Below are positions 1 to 6,591 of a stretch of DNA of 8,196 nucleotides, piece by piece. The notes beneath the pieces are model-generated. The model did no database searches and was not told where the DNA came from. It worked only from the letters and a program-made list of their open reading frames with translations. Each line of letters begins with the position of its first letter. Position 1 is the stretch's first letter. This DNA is from Clostridia bacterium (lineage in GTDB: Bacteria > Bacillota > Clostridia > Christensenellales > Aristaeellaceae): assembly GCA_017620115.1 (NCBI GenBank), contig JAFZRB010000056.1, forward strand, positions 1 to 8,196, written 5' to 3'. The position numbers and the translations under genes were made by a program.

Positions 1-1004
1 AACCGACTTCCTCGCTGGACGAGAAGGAAGTGGCCATTCTCTTCTACCTGATGCGCGACCTTAATCGCCGCGGGGTGTGCATCATCTTCGTGACGCATTT
101 CCTGGAGCAGGTCTAAGAGGTGAGCGACCGCATCACCGTTCTGCGCAACGGCGAACTCGTAGGCGAATACGCCACCGAAAACCTCCCCCAGGTGGAGCTG
201 GTGGCCAAAATGATGGGAAAGAACCTCGACGACCTGCAGGATTTCGAGCAGGTGGGCCAGAAGAGCCGGGGCGGCGAGGAAATCGTCTACGAGGCGCGGG
301 GCCTGTCCAGCACGGAGAGCCGCCCCTTCGACTTCCGCATCCGGCGGGGCGAGGTCAACGGCTTCACCGGCCTGCTGGGTTCGGGCCGCAGCGAGAGCGT
401 GAGGGCCGTTTTCGGGGCCGACCGGGTGACCGGCGGCAGGGTCAAAGTGAAGGGCAAGTCCGTCCGGATCACCAATCCGCGGGAAGCCATGCGCAACGGC
501 ATCGGGTATCTTCCGGAAGACCGGAAGCGCGACGGCATCATCGCGGACCTGTCAGTGCGCGACAACATCATTCTGGCCTTGCAGGTGATGAAGGGCTTTT
601 TCCACCCCATGTCAAAAGCGGCCATGCGGAAATTCGCCGACGAATACATCCAGGCGCTGCAGATCAAGACCGCGTCACAGGATACGCCCATCAAATCGCT
701 GTCCGGCGGCAATCAGCAGAAGGTCATATTGGCCCGCTGGCTGCTCACCCATCCGGATTACCTGATCCTGGACGAGCCGACCCGCGGCATCGACGTGGGC
801 ACCAAGCTGGAGATCCAGAAGCTGGTGCTCCGGCTGGCTGAGGAAAACATGAGCGTCACCTTCATTTCCTCGGAGATCGAGGAAATGCTGCGCACCTGTT
901 CCCGCCTGATCGTGATGCGCGACAGAAAGATCGTGGGCGAACTGACGGGCGACGAGATGACCCAGGCCCAGGTGATGAAGACGATTGCAGGGGGCGAAGC
1001 GTGA
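1..1004 (+). pseudogene. YtfR-like sugar ABC transporter ATPase, 5'-truncated by the window and interrupted by a stop
   Basis: This gene should encode the double-ATPase subunit that powers a sugar importer of the MglA/RbsA/YtfR class at the cytoplasmic face of the membrane. Reading from base 3, the frame gives the end of the first nucleotide-binding domain: PTSSLDEKEV just after Walker B, then the H-loop motif VTHFLEQV. An in-frame TAA at 114-116 follows, and homology resumes at once as EVSDRITVLRNG. From memory, E. coli YtfR reads THFLDQVYQVSDRITVLRNG here, so the stop sits exactly on a tyrosine codon and one base change (TAC or TAT to TAA) explains it. No frameshift is seen. The second domain is complete downstream. 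The family is about 500 residues; roughly 330 codons lie in the window. It is either a true nonsense mutation or a sequencing/assembly error. YtfR-type assignment is fairly secure; the substrate is inferred. Confidence 0.8.
120..1004 (+). CDS. Intact downstream frame of the YtfR-like ATPase (second nucleotide-binding domain)
   Basis: This is the open part of the interrupted ATPase gene, 294 codons from a GTG one codon after the in-frame stop. It holds the end of domain 1 (about residues 1-40) and a complete second ABC domain. Visible are a degenerate Walker A, LLGSGRSES (about 85-93), normal for the second half of this family where GxGKS is lost; PEDRKRDG (132-139); the signature LSGGNQQK (194-201); Walker B LILDEPTRGID (215-225); and the SSE motif (250-252) that replaces the H-loop histidine in this family's second domain. 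The GTG has only a loosely placed GGAG upstream, so it is probably not the natural start. If translated alone it would lack the catalytically competent first domain. The stop lies 1 bp before the next gene's ATG, indicating one operon with the two permeases. Confidence 0.7.
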   Translation: MSDRITVLRNGELVGEYATENLPQVELVAKMMGKNLDDLQDFEQVGQKSRGGEEIVYEARGLSSTESRPFDFRIRRGEVNGFTGLLGSGRSESVRAVFGADRVTGGRVKVKGKSVRITNPREAMRNGIGYLPEDRKRDGIIADLSVRDNIILALQVMKGFFHPMSKAAMRKFADEYIQALQIKTASQDTPIKSLSGGNQQKVILARWLLTHPDYLILDEPTRGIDVGTKLEIQKLVLRLAEENMSVTFISSEIEEMLRTCSRLIVMRDRKIVGELTGDEMTQAQVMKTIAGGEA

Positions 1005-1005
1005 G

Positions 1006-2088
1006 ATGACACAGAAACAGAAATGGACCGCGGGACTTGGCCAGCTGGTCATTCCCCTGGTGGCGCTCGGGATCCTGATCCTGTTCAATCTGTTCCGCGA
1101 TCCCGGCTTTTTCAGCATAAGCGTCGCCGTCAACAACAGCGGCAACCGCGTGCTCGCCGGCAACCTGATCAGCATCATCGACAGCGCCAGCGAGCTGGCC
1201 ATCATCTCCATGGGCATGACGCTGGTCACGGCGGCCTGCGGCGGCCAGGATATATCCGTCGGCGCCGTTGGCGCGATCGCGGGAGCCATATTCGTCAAGG
1301 TGCTGCTGCAGTGGGTCGGCGTCATCACCGTGCCCAGCGTGATCCTCGCGGTGCTGCTCTGCTGCCTGGCCACCATCCTCTTCAAGCTGTTCAACGGCGC
1401 GCTGGTCGCCGTGTTCAGGATCCAGCCCATGATCGCCACGCTGATCCTGTATTCCTGCGGGCGCTCCATCGCCTACTGGATCAACGGCGACGCCACGCCC
1501 CAGCTGAACAGCGCGATCATCAGCTCCATGGGCATGACGATCCCCGGCATTCCCATCCCCACGCCGATCTTCGCGGTGCTGCTGGTGGGGCTGCTGCTGG
1601 CGCTCGTGTTCAGGTTTACCAACATCCGCCTGTACACCCAGTCGGTGGGCGTCAACCAGGGCGCGGCGCGCCTGAACGGCATCAATCCCATGCTCATCAA
1701 GCTGCTCAGCTTCGTGCTGCTGGGCGTGTGCGTGGCGGTTGCCGGCGTGATCGGCGTGTGCCGGCTGGGCCAGCTGAATCACAAGACGCTGCTGGTCGAC
1801 ATCGAGATGGACGCCATACTGGCGGTGGCCATCGGCGGCAACAACCTGGGCGGCGGCCGGTTCAAGATCAGCGGCAGCATACTGGGCGCTTACATCATCC
1901 AGATGCTGACCACGACGCTGTACGCCATGAACGTCGCGCCCGTGAACGTCAAGACCTACAAGGCCATCGTAATCATCATCATCGTGATCGCGGGCTCTCC
2001 CATGGTCAAGAGCCGGCTGACGGCGTTCTGGAACCGCATCCACGCGCGCGGCGCGCAGCCCGCCGTTCAGGGAGGTGGACTGAAATGA
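1006..2088 (+). CDS. Sugar ABC transporter permease, YtfT-like
   Basis: A 360-residue inner-membrane permease of the branched-chain amino acid/ribose permease superfamily (BPD_transp_2), one of two membrane subunits of the importer. It is strongly hydrophobic, with about 8-10 membrane segments. Family marks include GGQDISVGAVGAIAG (79-93, usual form GGIDLSVG), RIQPMIATLIL (138-148), SVGVNQGAARLNGI (213-226, the ATPase-contacting loop) and MDAILAVAIGGNNLGGGRF (268-286). These match E. coli YtfT as I remember it, for example LDAILAVVIGGGSLMGGRF. A TTG at 985 would add seven residues, but the ATG at 1006 is preferred because AGGGGG lies about 11 bp upstream and it sits 1 bp after the ATPase stop. 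Its last codons overlap the next permease, so translation is probably coupled. Substrate, likely a furanose sugar, is inferred from family resemblance only. Confidence 0.88.
   Translation: MTQKQKWTAGLGQLVIPLVALGILILFNLFRDPGFFSISVAVNNSGNRVLAGNLISIIDSASELAIISMGMTLVTAACGGQDISVGAVGAIAGAIFVKVLLQWVGVITVPSVILAVLLCCLATILFKLFNGALVAVFRIQPMIATLILYSCGRSIAYWINGDATPQLNSAIISSMGMTIPGIPIPTPIFAVLLVGLLLALVFRFTNIRLYTQSVGVNQGAARLNGINPMLIKLLSFVLLGVCVAVAGVIGVCRLGQLNHKTLLVDIEMDAILAVAIGGNNLGGGRFKISGSILGAYIIQMLTTTLYAMNVAPVNVKTYKAIVIIIIVIAGSPMVKSRLTAFWNRIHARGAQPAVQGGGLK
2071..2087 (+). promoter_or_regulatory. Ribosome binding site and ATGA overlap setting the second permease start
   Basis: GGAGGT (2071-2076) lies 8 bp before the ATG at 2085, and that ATG overlaps the TGA of the upstream permease (ATGA, 2085-2088). 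The frame stays open far upstream, to 1023, but that extension lies inside the first permease and has no permease-like sequence. The strong site plus the overlap fixes the true start and suggests coupled, near-equal expression of the two membrane subunits. Confidence 0.85.
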
Positions 2089-3197
2089 GCGCAGAGAAAA
2101 AACCGCTCCAGGGCAGGCGCAGGGAGCCGATGACGGACGCCCAGCTGCTGATGACCATCAGCATCGGCATTTTCGCCGCCATGTACCTGGCCGCCATGTT
2201 CACGCTGGGCGGCGGCTTCAACAAACCGCAAATGGTGTTCGACCTGCTCAACGACAACGCCGCCCTCATCATCATTTCCTGCGCCCTGACCGTGGTCATG
2301 ATCGGCGGCGGCATCAACATCAGCGTGGGCGGCGTGATCGGCCTCACGGTCATGGCCTGCGCCATGTTCCTCAACGGCTGCGGCATCGAAAACAGCTTCG
2401 TCAGCATCGCTCTGACCGTGCTGCTGGGGCTGGCCATCGGCCTGGCCTTCGGCGTGATGCAGGGCTTCCTGGTGAGCTACCTGGAAATTCAGCCCTTCAT
2501 CGTCACGCTGGCCGGCATGTTCCTCTCCCGCGGACTGACGACCATGCTGTCCGTCAATCCCGTGAAGGTGACGCACGAGGGATTCCAGGCGCTGGTAAAG
2601 ACAAAGATCAAGATCTCCCAGCTCGGCTACGTGGCGCAAAACGGGAATCTGATCCCGGCCAAGCTGGAAATCGGCTCGATCGTGGCGCTGTGCGTCGTGA
2701 TCGGCGTATTCCTGATGCTGCGCTACACCAGAACGGGCCGGAACATCTATGCCATCGGCGGCAACCAGCAGAGCGCGCTGATGCTGGGCATCAACGTGAA
2801 GCGCACCCGCTTCGCAAGCTATGTGGTCAGCGGCCTGCTCAGCGGCCTGGCCGGCCTGGTATTCCTGCTGCATAAACCGGCCGGAAACGCCAGCGTGGCC
2901 ATGCGCAGCGAGATGGACGCCATCGCCGCGTCGATCATCGGCGGCACGCTGCTGACCGGCGGCGTGGGCAACGTGATCGGCACGTTCTTCGGCGCGATGA
3001 TCCTGGCCACGATCCAGAAAATCATCGCCCTCAGCCCGCTGAACCAATCCTGGTGGCAGGAAATGGCCAACGGAGCCATGCTCGGCTTCTTCATCATCCT
3101 CCAGAGCGTCGTGCTTTCCTCGCGCGGCAAGGGGAAAATGCGCCTGCCGGCCTGGCTGACATTCGGAGGAAAAAGAAGCGTCGTTCAGAACCGCTGA
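2085..3197 (+). CDS. Sugar ABC transporter permease, YjfF-like
   Basis: The second membrane subunit of the importer, 370 residues. A charged cytoplasmic start (MSAEKKPLQGRRREP) precedes a series of hydrophobic segments. Family motifs are GGGINISVGGVIG (74-86), LEIQPFIVTLAGMFLSRGL (133-151), YAIGGNQQSALMLGI (222-236) and MDAIAASIIGGTLLTGGVGNVIGT (277-300). The ending LNQSWWQEMANGAMLGFFIILQ (319-340) recalls the SSWWTKIAIGILLFIFIALQ end of E. coli YjfF. Having two different permeases, each resembling a different Ytf/Yjf subunit, argues for a YtfQRT-YjfF-type heterodimer rather than an RbsC or XylH homodimer. The E. coli system imports galactofuranose; related systems take other furanoses such as arabinofuranose. 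Exact substrate unknown here. It is the last gene of the plus-strand operon and is followed by a terminator. Confidence 0.88.
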   Translation: MSAEKKPLQGRRREPMTDAQLLMTISIGIFAAMYLAAMFTLGGGFNKPQMVFDLLNDNAALIIISCALTVVMIGGGINISVGGVIGLTVMACAMFLNGCGIENSFVSIALTVLLGLAIGLAFGVMQGFLVSYLEIQPFIVTLAGMFLSRGLTTMLSVNPVKVTHEGFQALVKTKIKISQLGYVAQNGNLIPAKLEIGSIVALCVVIGVFLMLRYTRTGRNIYAIGGNQQSALMLGINVKRTRFASYVVSGLLSGLAGLVFLLHKPAGNASVAMRSEMDAIAASIIGGTLLTGGVGNVIGTFFGAMILATIQKIIALSPLNQSWWQEMANGAMLGFFIILQSVVLSSRGKGKMRLPAWLTFGGKRSVVQNR

Positions 3198-3221
3198 AAA
3201 AAACCGGCAAATGAAAACATG

Positions 3222-3246
3222 GGGAGGGTGCCTGGCGCGCCCTCCC
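3222..3246. terminator. Probable bidirectional intrinsic terminator between convergent operons
   Basis: A 10-bp stem (3222-3231 with 3237-3246; nine Watson-Crick pairs and one G-T pair) closes a 5-base loop. On the plus strand it is followed by ATTTATTATAT, a weak U-rich tail 25 bp after the permease stop. On the minus strand it is followed by CATGTTTTCATTT and then a run of seven T (complement of 3197-3203), so it can also end the transcript of the MATE gene, whose stop is 50 bp away. The 98-bp convergent gap holds nothing else that I can recognise. Confidence 0.8.
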
Positions 3247-3295
3247 ATTTATTATATGTCTGTATGTCGGCATTGTTCACCGCCAGAGACGCCGG

Positions 3296-4624
3296 CTAAC
3301 GATCCCTCCGGCGTTCGGCAAGCAAAATGGCCCCCGCCAGCGCGGCGCTGAGCGCGTCCGCCGTGCATTGCGAGGCGAGAATGCCCTGGTAGCCGAAGAG
3401 CCGCGACGCGATCAGAAGAACACCGACGAAAATGATCCCCTGGCGGCTCAGGGAAAGCGCCAGCGCCGGAAGCGCCCTGCCGGAAGCCTGGCACAGGCAG
3501 GTGGTCAGCATGACAGCGCCGGCAAAAACGCTGCCGGCCGTCTGCCAGCGCAGCATGGGAACGCCCATTCGCACCAGCGCCTCATCCGGCGTGATCAGCC
3601 GGAGCAGGGGCTGCGCCGCGAAACAGACGAGCAGCGTCATCGTGAGCGACAGCGCGCCGAGGAACGTCAGGCAGAAGCGCAGCAGCCGGCGAATCGTCTG
3701 CCGCTCCCCCGCGCCGGCCAGGAACCCGAAGAGCGGAACGCCGCCGAAGGAGAAGCCCACCAGGATCATCTGCACGATCATGGTGACCTTGAGCACGATG
3801 CCCATCGCGGCGATCCTGTCGTCCCCGTAAACGAGCAGCTTCTGGTTCACCAGAATCGTGCACAGGCTGGTGGCGATATTCGTAATGGCGGCGGTGACGC
3901 CAATGGACAGCACATCCTTCAGGAAGGGAAGCTCAAGGCGCAGCAGGGGCCGGACGGATAGCACGGCGCTGCGCCGCAGCACGATGGCCAGCAGGAACAG
4001 AACGCTGCAGGCGTAGCCGATCACGGTGGCGATCGCCGCGCCCGCCGCGCCCATGCCGGGGATCAGCAGCGGATCCAGAATGATGTTGACCACCGCGCCA
4101 ATCACCGTGCCCGCCATGGAAAAACCGGACATGCCCTCACAGCGCAGCAGATTCATGTGGATGAAATTGACCACGATCAGCGGCGCGCCGGCCAGCAGCA
4201 CCGTTCCGTACTCCCTGGCGTAGGGCAGCGTATCCGGGCTGGAACCTAGCAGGGACAGGAAAGGATCCCTCAGCGCCAGCAGCGCCCCGCCCACCGCCGC
4301 GCCGACGGCGAGGGCGATCCAGAAGCAAAAAGCGCTGACCCGCCTTGCGTCCTCTGTGCGCCGCTGCCCCAGCAGCCGCGACAGCAGCGAGCTTCCGCCC
4401 TGCCCGAAGATGTTCCCGAAAGCCATCAGGATCATGAAGATCGGCGCGCAGAGGGAGACGCCGGCAATGAGCAGGGCGTTCCCGGTCTGCGCGATGAAAT
4501 AGGTGTCCGCGAGATTATAGACGATGGTGACGATGGAGCCCATCACCACCGGCACGGACAGATGGAAGTAATTCGGGATCAGCCGCTCGCTGTCGAACCG
4601 GTTTCCCTGCCGCGTATTTTCCAT
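3296..4624 (-). CDS. MATE family efflux transporter
   Basis: A 442-residue cation-coupled multidrug/metabolite exporter of the MATE (multidrug and toxic compound extrusion) family, normally 12 membrane helices in two homologous halves; the length fits (about 450). The N-terminal half shows VPVVMGSIVTIVYNLADTYFIAQTGN (24-49), typical of clostridial MepA/NorM-like members, and the hallmark NIILDPLLIPGMGAAGAAIAT (180-200). The second half starts near LSIGVTAAITNIATS (239-253), with YGDDRIAAMGI (266-276). Start choice: upstream in-frame ATGs exist at 4648 and 4630, but GAGGGGAG (4633-4640) is 8 bp before the ATG at 4624 and only 2 bp before that at 4630. The gene lies 53 bp downstream of the GH127 gene on the same strand, so co-transcription is likely. 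What it exports cannot be told from sequence; drugs, organic cations or a glycoside-derived compound are possible. Confidence 0.9.
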   Translation of the reverse strand: MENTRQGNRFDSERLIPNYFHLSVPVVMGSIVTIVYNLADTYFIAQTGNALLIAGVSLCAPIFMILMAFGNIFGQGGSSLLSRLLGQRRTEDARRVSAFCFWIALAVGAAVGGALLALRDPFLSLLGSSPDTLPYAREYGTVLLAGAPLIVVNFIHMNLLRCEGMSGFSMAGTVIGAVVNIILDPLLIPGMGAAGAAIATVIGYACSVLFLLAIVLRRSAVLSVRPLLRLELPFLKDVLSIGVTAAITNIATSLCTILVNQKLLVYGDDRIAAMGIVLKVTMIVQMILVGFSFGGVPLFGFLAGAGERQTIRRLLRFCLTFLGALSLTMTLLVCFAAQPLLRLITPDEALVRMGVPMLRWQTAGSVFAGAVMLTTCLCQASGRALPALALSLSRQGIIFVGVLLIASRLFGYQGILASQCTADALSAALAGAILLAERRRDR

Positions 4625-4632
4625 TTTCATTT

Positions 4633-4640
4633 CTCCCCTC
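4633..4640 (-). promoter_or_regulatory. Ribosome binding site deciding the MATE start
   Basis: GAGGGGAG on the minus strand is spaced 8 bp from the ATG at 4622-4624 but only 2 bp from the ATG at 4628-4630 and lies downstream of the ATG at 4646-4648. It therefore favours the product beginning MENTRQGN. The GGGAGG further upstream is 13 bp from the 4648 ATG, too far to be convincing. Confidence 0.6.
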
Positions 4641-4677
4641 GTACGCATGATCGGGCGGCGTCCTCCCGTTTGCCAGC

Positions 4678-6450
4678 TTATGTCTCCTTCAGCCACACCG
4701 CCATGCCGCCCGACGCGCGATTGTCCCACACGCAGTAGGGAATCATCGTCAGTCCGCCCGCCCGGACGACCGTGACGCCGCCCAGCAGATCGGGCCGGAA
4801 TGTTTCCGAAAGCGACGCTTCCCGGGGCAGAGCGGCCTCGGCGTGAAAGTATTCCGTGGGAATGCCGGGGTTATCCGTTTCCTCGGCGCAATACACCACC
4901 GGGCCGCGCATGACGGCGACGCGCCCGGCGTCCTCCAGCACCCGCGGGTCGGCATAGACCCGGCGAACGGGCATATCGGGTATGAATACGACGACATCCC
5001 CCACCCGGACATCAACGGATAAGTAGCCGTCCTGAACGTCGGGACGAAGCGCCTCGCCGTTGAGGCTCAGGGACCACGACTCGCACCAGCCGGGTTTGCG
5101 CACGCGCAGCGTCAGCGGCTCCCGGCAGGCTTCCACCGTCAGCTCGACGCGGCTGTGCCAGGGATAATCGGTGCGCTGCCGCAGGACGACGCCTTCTTCT
5201 GTCTCGACGCGGGAATCTATGAACTGGTTGACCGCCAGCGCGCCGGGGGCCTTGGCGTAAACATAACGGCCTATGGCGGGCACGAAGCGCACCAGATTCG
5301 TGGGACAGCAGGGCACCGTGAACCACTCGCGCCGGTGCGCCGCGCCGGTCGAAGCCAGCGGGTTTTCATAGAAATACCGATCGCCTCTCAGCGACAGGCC
5401 GGAGAGGATGCCGTTCATGATCTCCGTTTCCACCACGTCGGCATATTTGGACTGGCCCTCGATCAGGTTCATGCGGTGGTTCCAGAACGCCATACCGACG
5501 GAGGCGCAGGTTTCGCAATAGGCGTGCAGGTTCGGCTGTGAGAAATCGCGGGAAAAGCCCTCGTTGAAGGAGGACTGGCCGATGCCGCCGGTGATGTAGG
5601 TGTTGGCGGAGATCAGGTTGTCCCAAACCCGCTCCAGCGCCTGAACCAGCGCTCGCTCGCCCGTGACGGAGGCGACGTCCGCCACGCCGGAGTAATAGTA
5701 CATGGCGCGCACGGCGTGGCCGGTGACATGCGTGAGCTCGCGCACAGGCGCGTTGTTCTGGCAGTATTCGTCGGTGAAAAAGGTCTTGTCATGGGAAAGC
5801 GGCAGGCGCAGCTTCACATGGCCGCGCTGCTCGATAAACCACCGGGCGTAGTCCAGATACTTTATTTCGCCGGTATAACGGTACAGGTGCGCCAGCGCCA
5901 TTTCGACGCCCTCATGGCCGTTGATCCAGCCGTCTTTAAAAGACAGCACAGTCGACATCATCTGCTCCACAGCCCGCAGGGCGGCCTCGTAAAGCCGGCT
6001 GTCTCCGGTGGCCTCCCGCCAGGCGATGCCGGCCTCCACGATCTGCCCCACGCAGAACGCCTCGTGGTGATCCATATCCGTCCACCGCTGGCCGAGGTCT
6101 CCGAGGGTGAAGTACGTATAGAGGTATCCGTCTTCGCGCTGGGCGGCGCACACCTCGCCGACCATGCGATCGGCGAGGTCCCTGAGCTCTTCGTCGGGCT
6201 CGTCCATCAGGACATAAGCGATGCCCTCGATGGTCTTGTACACATCGGCGTCGTCAAAGAAAATGCCCCTGAAAGCGCCCTTCATACGGCCGGACGCCTT
6301 GCGGAAATTGTCCACGCGGCCGGTCTCCTCGCATTTGGCGGCGCAGGCGCGGGCCGTGACCTTGCGCACGGCGTCGACGCGGCTTTTCCACATGCCTCCG
6401 CAGATCTTGACGCGCTGAACGGGCTCGAACCGGACAGGACGGCTGGACAT
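4678..6450 (-). CDS. Glycoside hydrolase family 127 protein, likely beta-L-arabinofuranosidase
   Basis: A 590-residue enzyme of the former DUF1680 family. GH127 enzymes such as Bifidobacterium HypBA1 (about 658 residues) split beta-L-arabinofuranosides by a cysteine nucleophile bound to zinc. The known residues can be placed: E297 in NEGF and, exactly 16 residues on, E313 and C315 in CETCASVGM, then C381-C382 in PCCPTN. These match HypBA1 E322, E338, C340, C417 and C418 with the same internal spacing. H245 in HVTGHAVRAMY matches H270. An (alpha/alpha)6 barrel covers roughly residues 15-400 and beta-sandwich modules the rest. No signal peptide is visible, so the enzyme should act in the cytoplasm on imported sugars. 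The ATG at 6448-6450 has GGAGG 7 bp upstream. It sits 141 bp after the LarA-like gene and 53 bp before MATE. Family call is secure; the exact substrate (arabinosyl glycan, hydroxyproline arabinoside or other furanoside) is inferred. Confidence 0.9.
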   Translation of the reverse strand: MSSRPVRFEPVQRVKICGGMWKSRVDAVRKVTARACAAKCEETGRVDNFRKASGRMKGAFRGIFFDDADVYKTIEGIAYVLMDEPDEELRDLADRMVGEVCAAQREDGYLYTYFTLGDLGQRWTDMDHHEAFCVGQIVEAGIAWREATGDSRLYEAALRAVEQMMSTVLSFKDGWINGHEGVEMALAHLYRYTGEIKYLDYARWFIEQRGHVKLRLPLSHDKTFFTDEYCQNNAPVRELTHVTGHAVRAMYYYSGVADVASVTGERALVQALERVWDNLISANTYITGGIGQSSFNEGFSRDFSQPNLHAYCETCASVGMAFWNHRMNLIEGQSKYADVVETEIMNGILSGLSLRGDRYFYENPLASTGAAHRREWFTVPCCPTNLVRFVPAIGRYVYAKAPGALAVNQFIDSRVETEEGVVLRQRTDYPWHSRVELTVEACREPLTLRVRKPGWCESWSLSLNGEALRPDVQDGYLSVDVRVGDVVVFIPDMPVRRVYADPRVLEDAGRVAVMRGPVVYCAEETDNPGIPTEYFHAEAALPREASLSETFRPDLLGGVTVVRAGGLTMIPYCVWDNRASGGMAVWLKET

Positions 6451-6490
6451 GGCGATTCCTCCGCTTCTTTTTGGATGTCAGCGCCCGGAT

Positions 6491-6514
6491 GGAACGGACG
6501 CCGGCGAATGTTCC
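6491..6514. promoter_or_regulatory. Interrupted dyad upstream of the GH127 gene, possible operator
   Basis: Outer arms GGAAC (6491-6495) and GTTCC (6510-6514) share one centre (between 6502 and 6503) with the perfect inner palindrome CGCCGGCG (6499-6506). Nine of twelve base pairs are symmetric, with three unmatched positions on each side between arms and core. It lies 40 bp upstream of the GH127 ATG and abuts the 12-bp hairpin at 6515. Even symmetry with a central CG is seen in LacI/GalR-type sugar operators, but no regulator gene is in the window and no clear -10/-35 boxes were found here. Function is inferred. Confidence 0.35.
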
Positions 6515-6542
6515 GCGCCGCCGCAAGGGATTGCGGCGGCGC
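6515..6542. repeat. Perfect 12-bp inverted repeat (GC-rich hairpin) in the LarA-GH127 gap
   Basis: GCGCCGCCGCAA (6515-6526) and its exact complement TTGCGGCGGCGC (6531-6542) flank a 4-base loop. As RNA from either strand this is a very stable hairpin. It lies 49 bp after the stop of the LarA-like gene. No T-run follows the stem on either strand, so it is not a textbook intrinsic terminator; it may pause or end transcription, protect the 3' end of the upstream message, or lower expression of GH127 relative to the genes before it. Confidence 0.6.
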
Positions 6543-6591
6543 TGCTCAAAAGACGCTGAAAACTGTTTTAAGGCGTTCCGGGAAAGACCTG

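Noticed and set aside
373..399. Loss of the Walker A lysine in the ATPase's second domain, seeming to be a damaged active site.
   Set aside because: A GSGR form in place of GxGKS is normal for the second half of MglA/RbsA/YtfR ATPases, so it is not further evidence of decay.
1966..1992. Short run of ATC repeats that looks like a microsatellite.
   Set aside because: It encodes consecutive isoleucines in a membrane helix of the first permease (IVIIIIVIA) and needs no other explanation.
1023..2084. Upstream in-frame extension of the second permease, adding about 354 residues.
   Set aside because: It overlaps the whole first permease in another frame and gives an arginine/histidine-rich, non-membrane sequence. 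The ATG at 2085 has a strong GGAGGT and gives a normal family length.
862..3248. Two long minus-strand open frames, each of 393 codons (862-2043 and 2067-3248), opposite the permease genes.
   Set aside because: Both are histidine, aspartate and glutamine-rich mirror translations of membrane-protein codons, with no domain or plausible start site. The equal length is coincidence.
6543..6591. Possible promoter on the minus strand between the LarA-like stop and the hairpin (a TTAAAA-like box).
   Set aside because: No well-spaced -35 partner was found, and an isolated A/T-rich hexamer is too weak to call.
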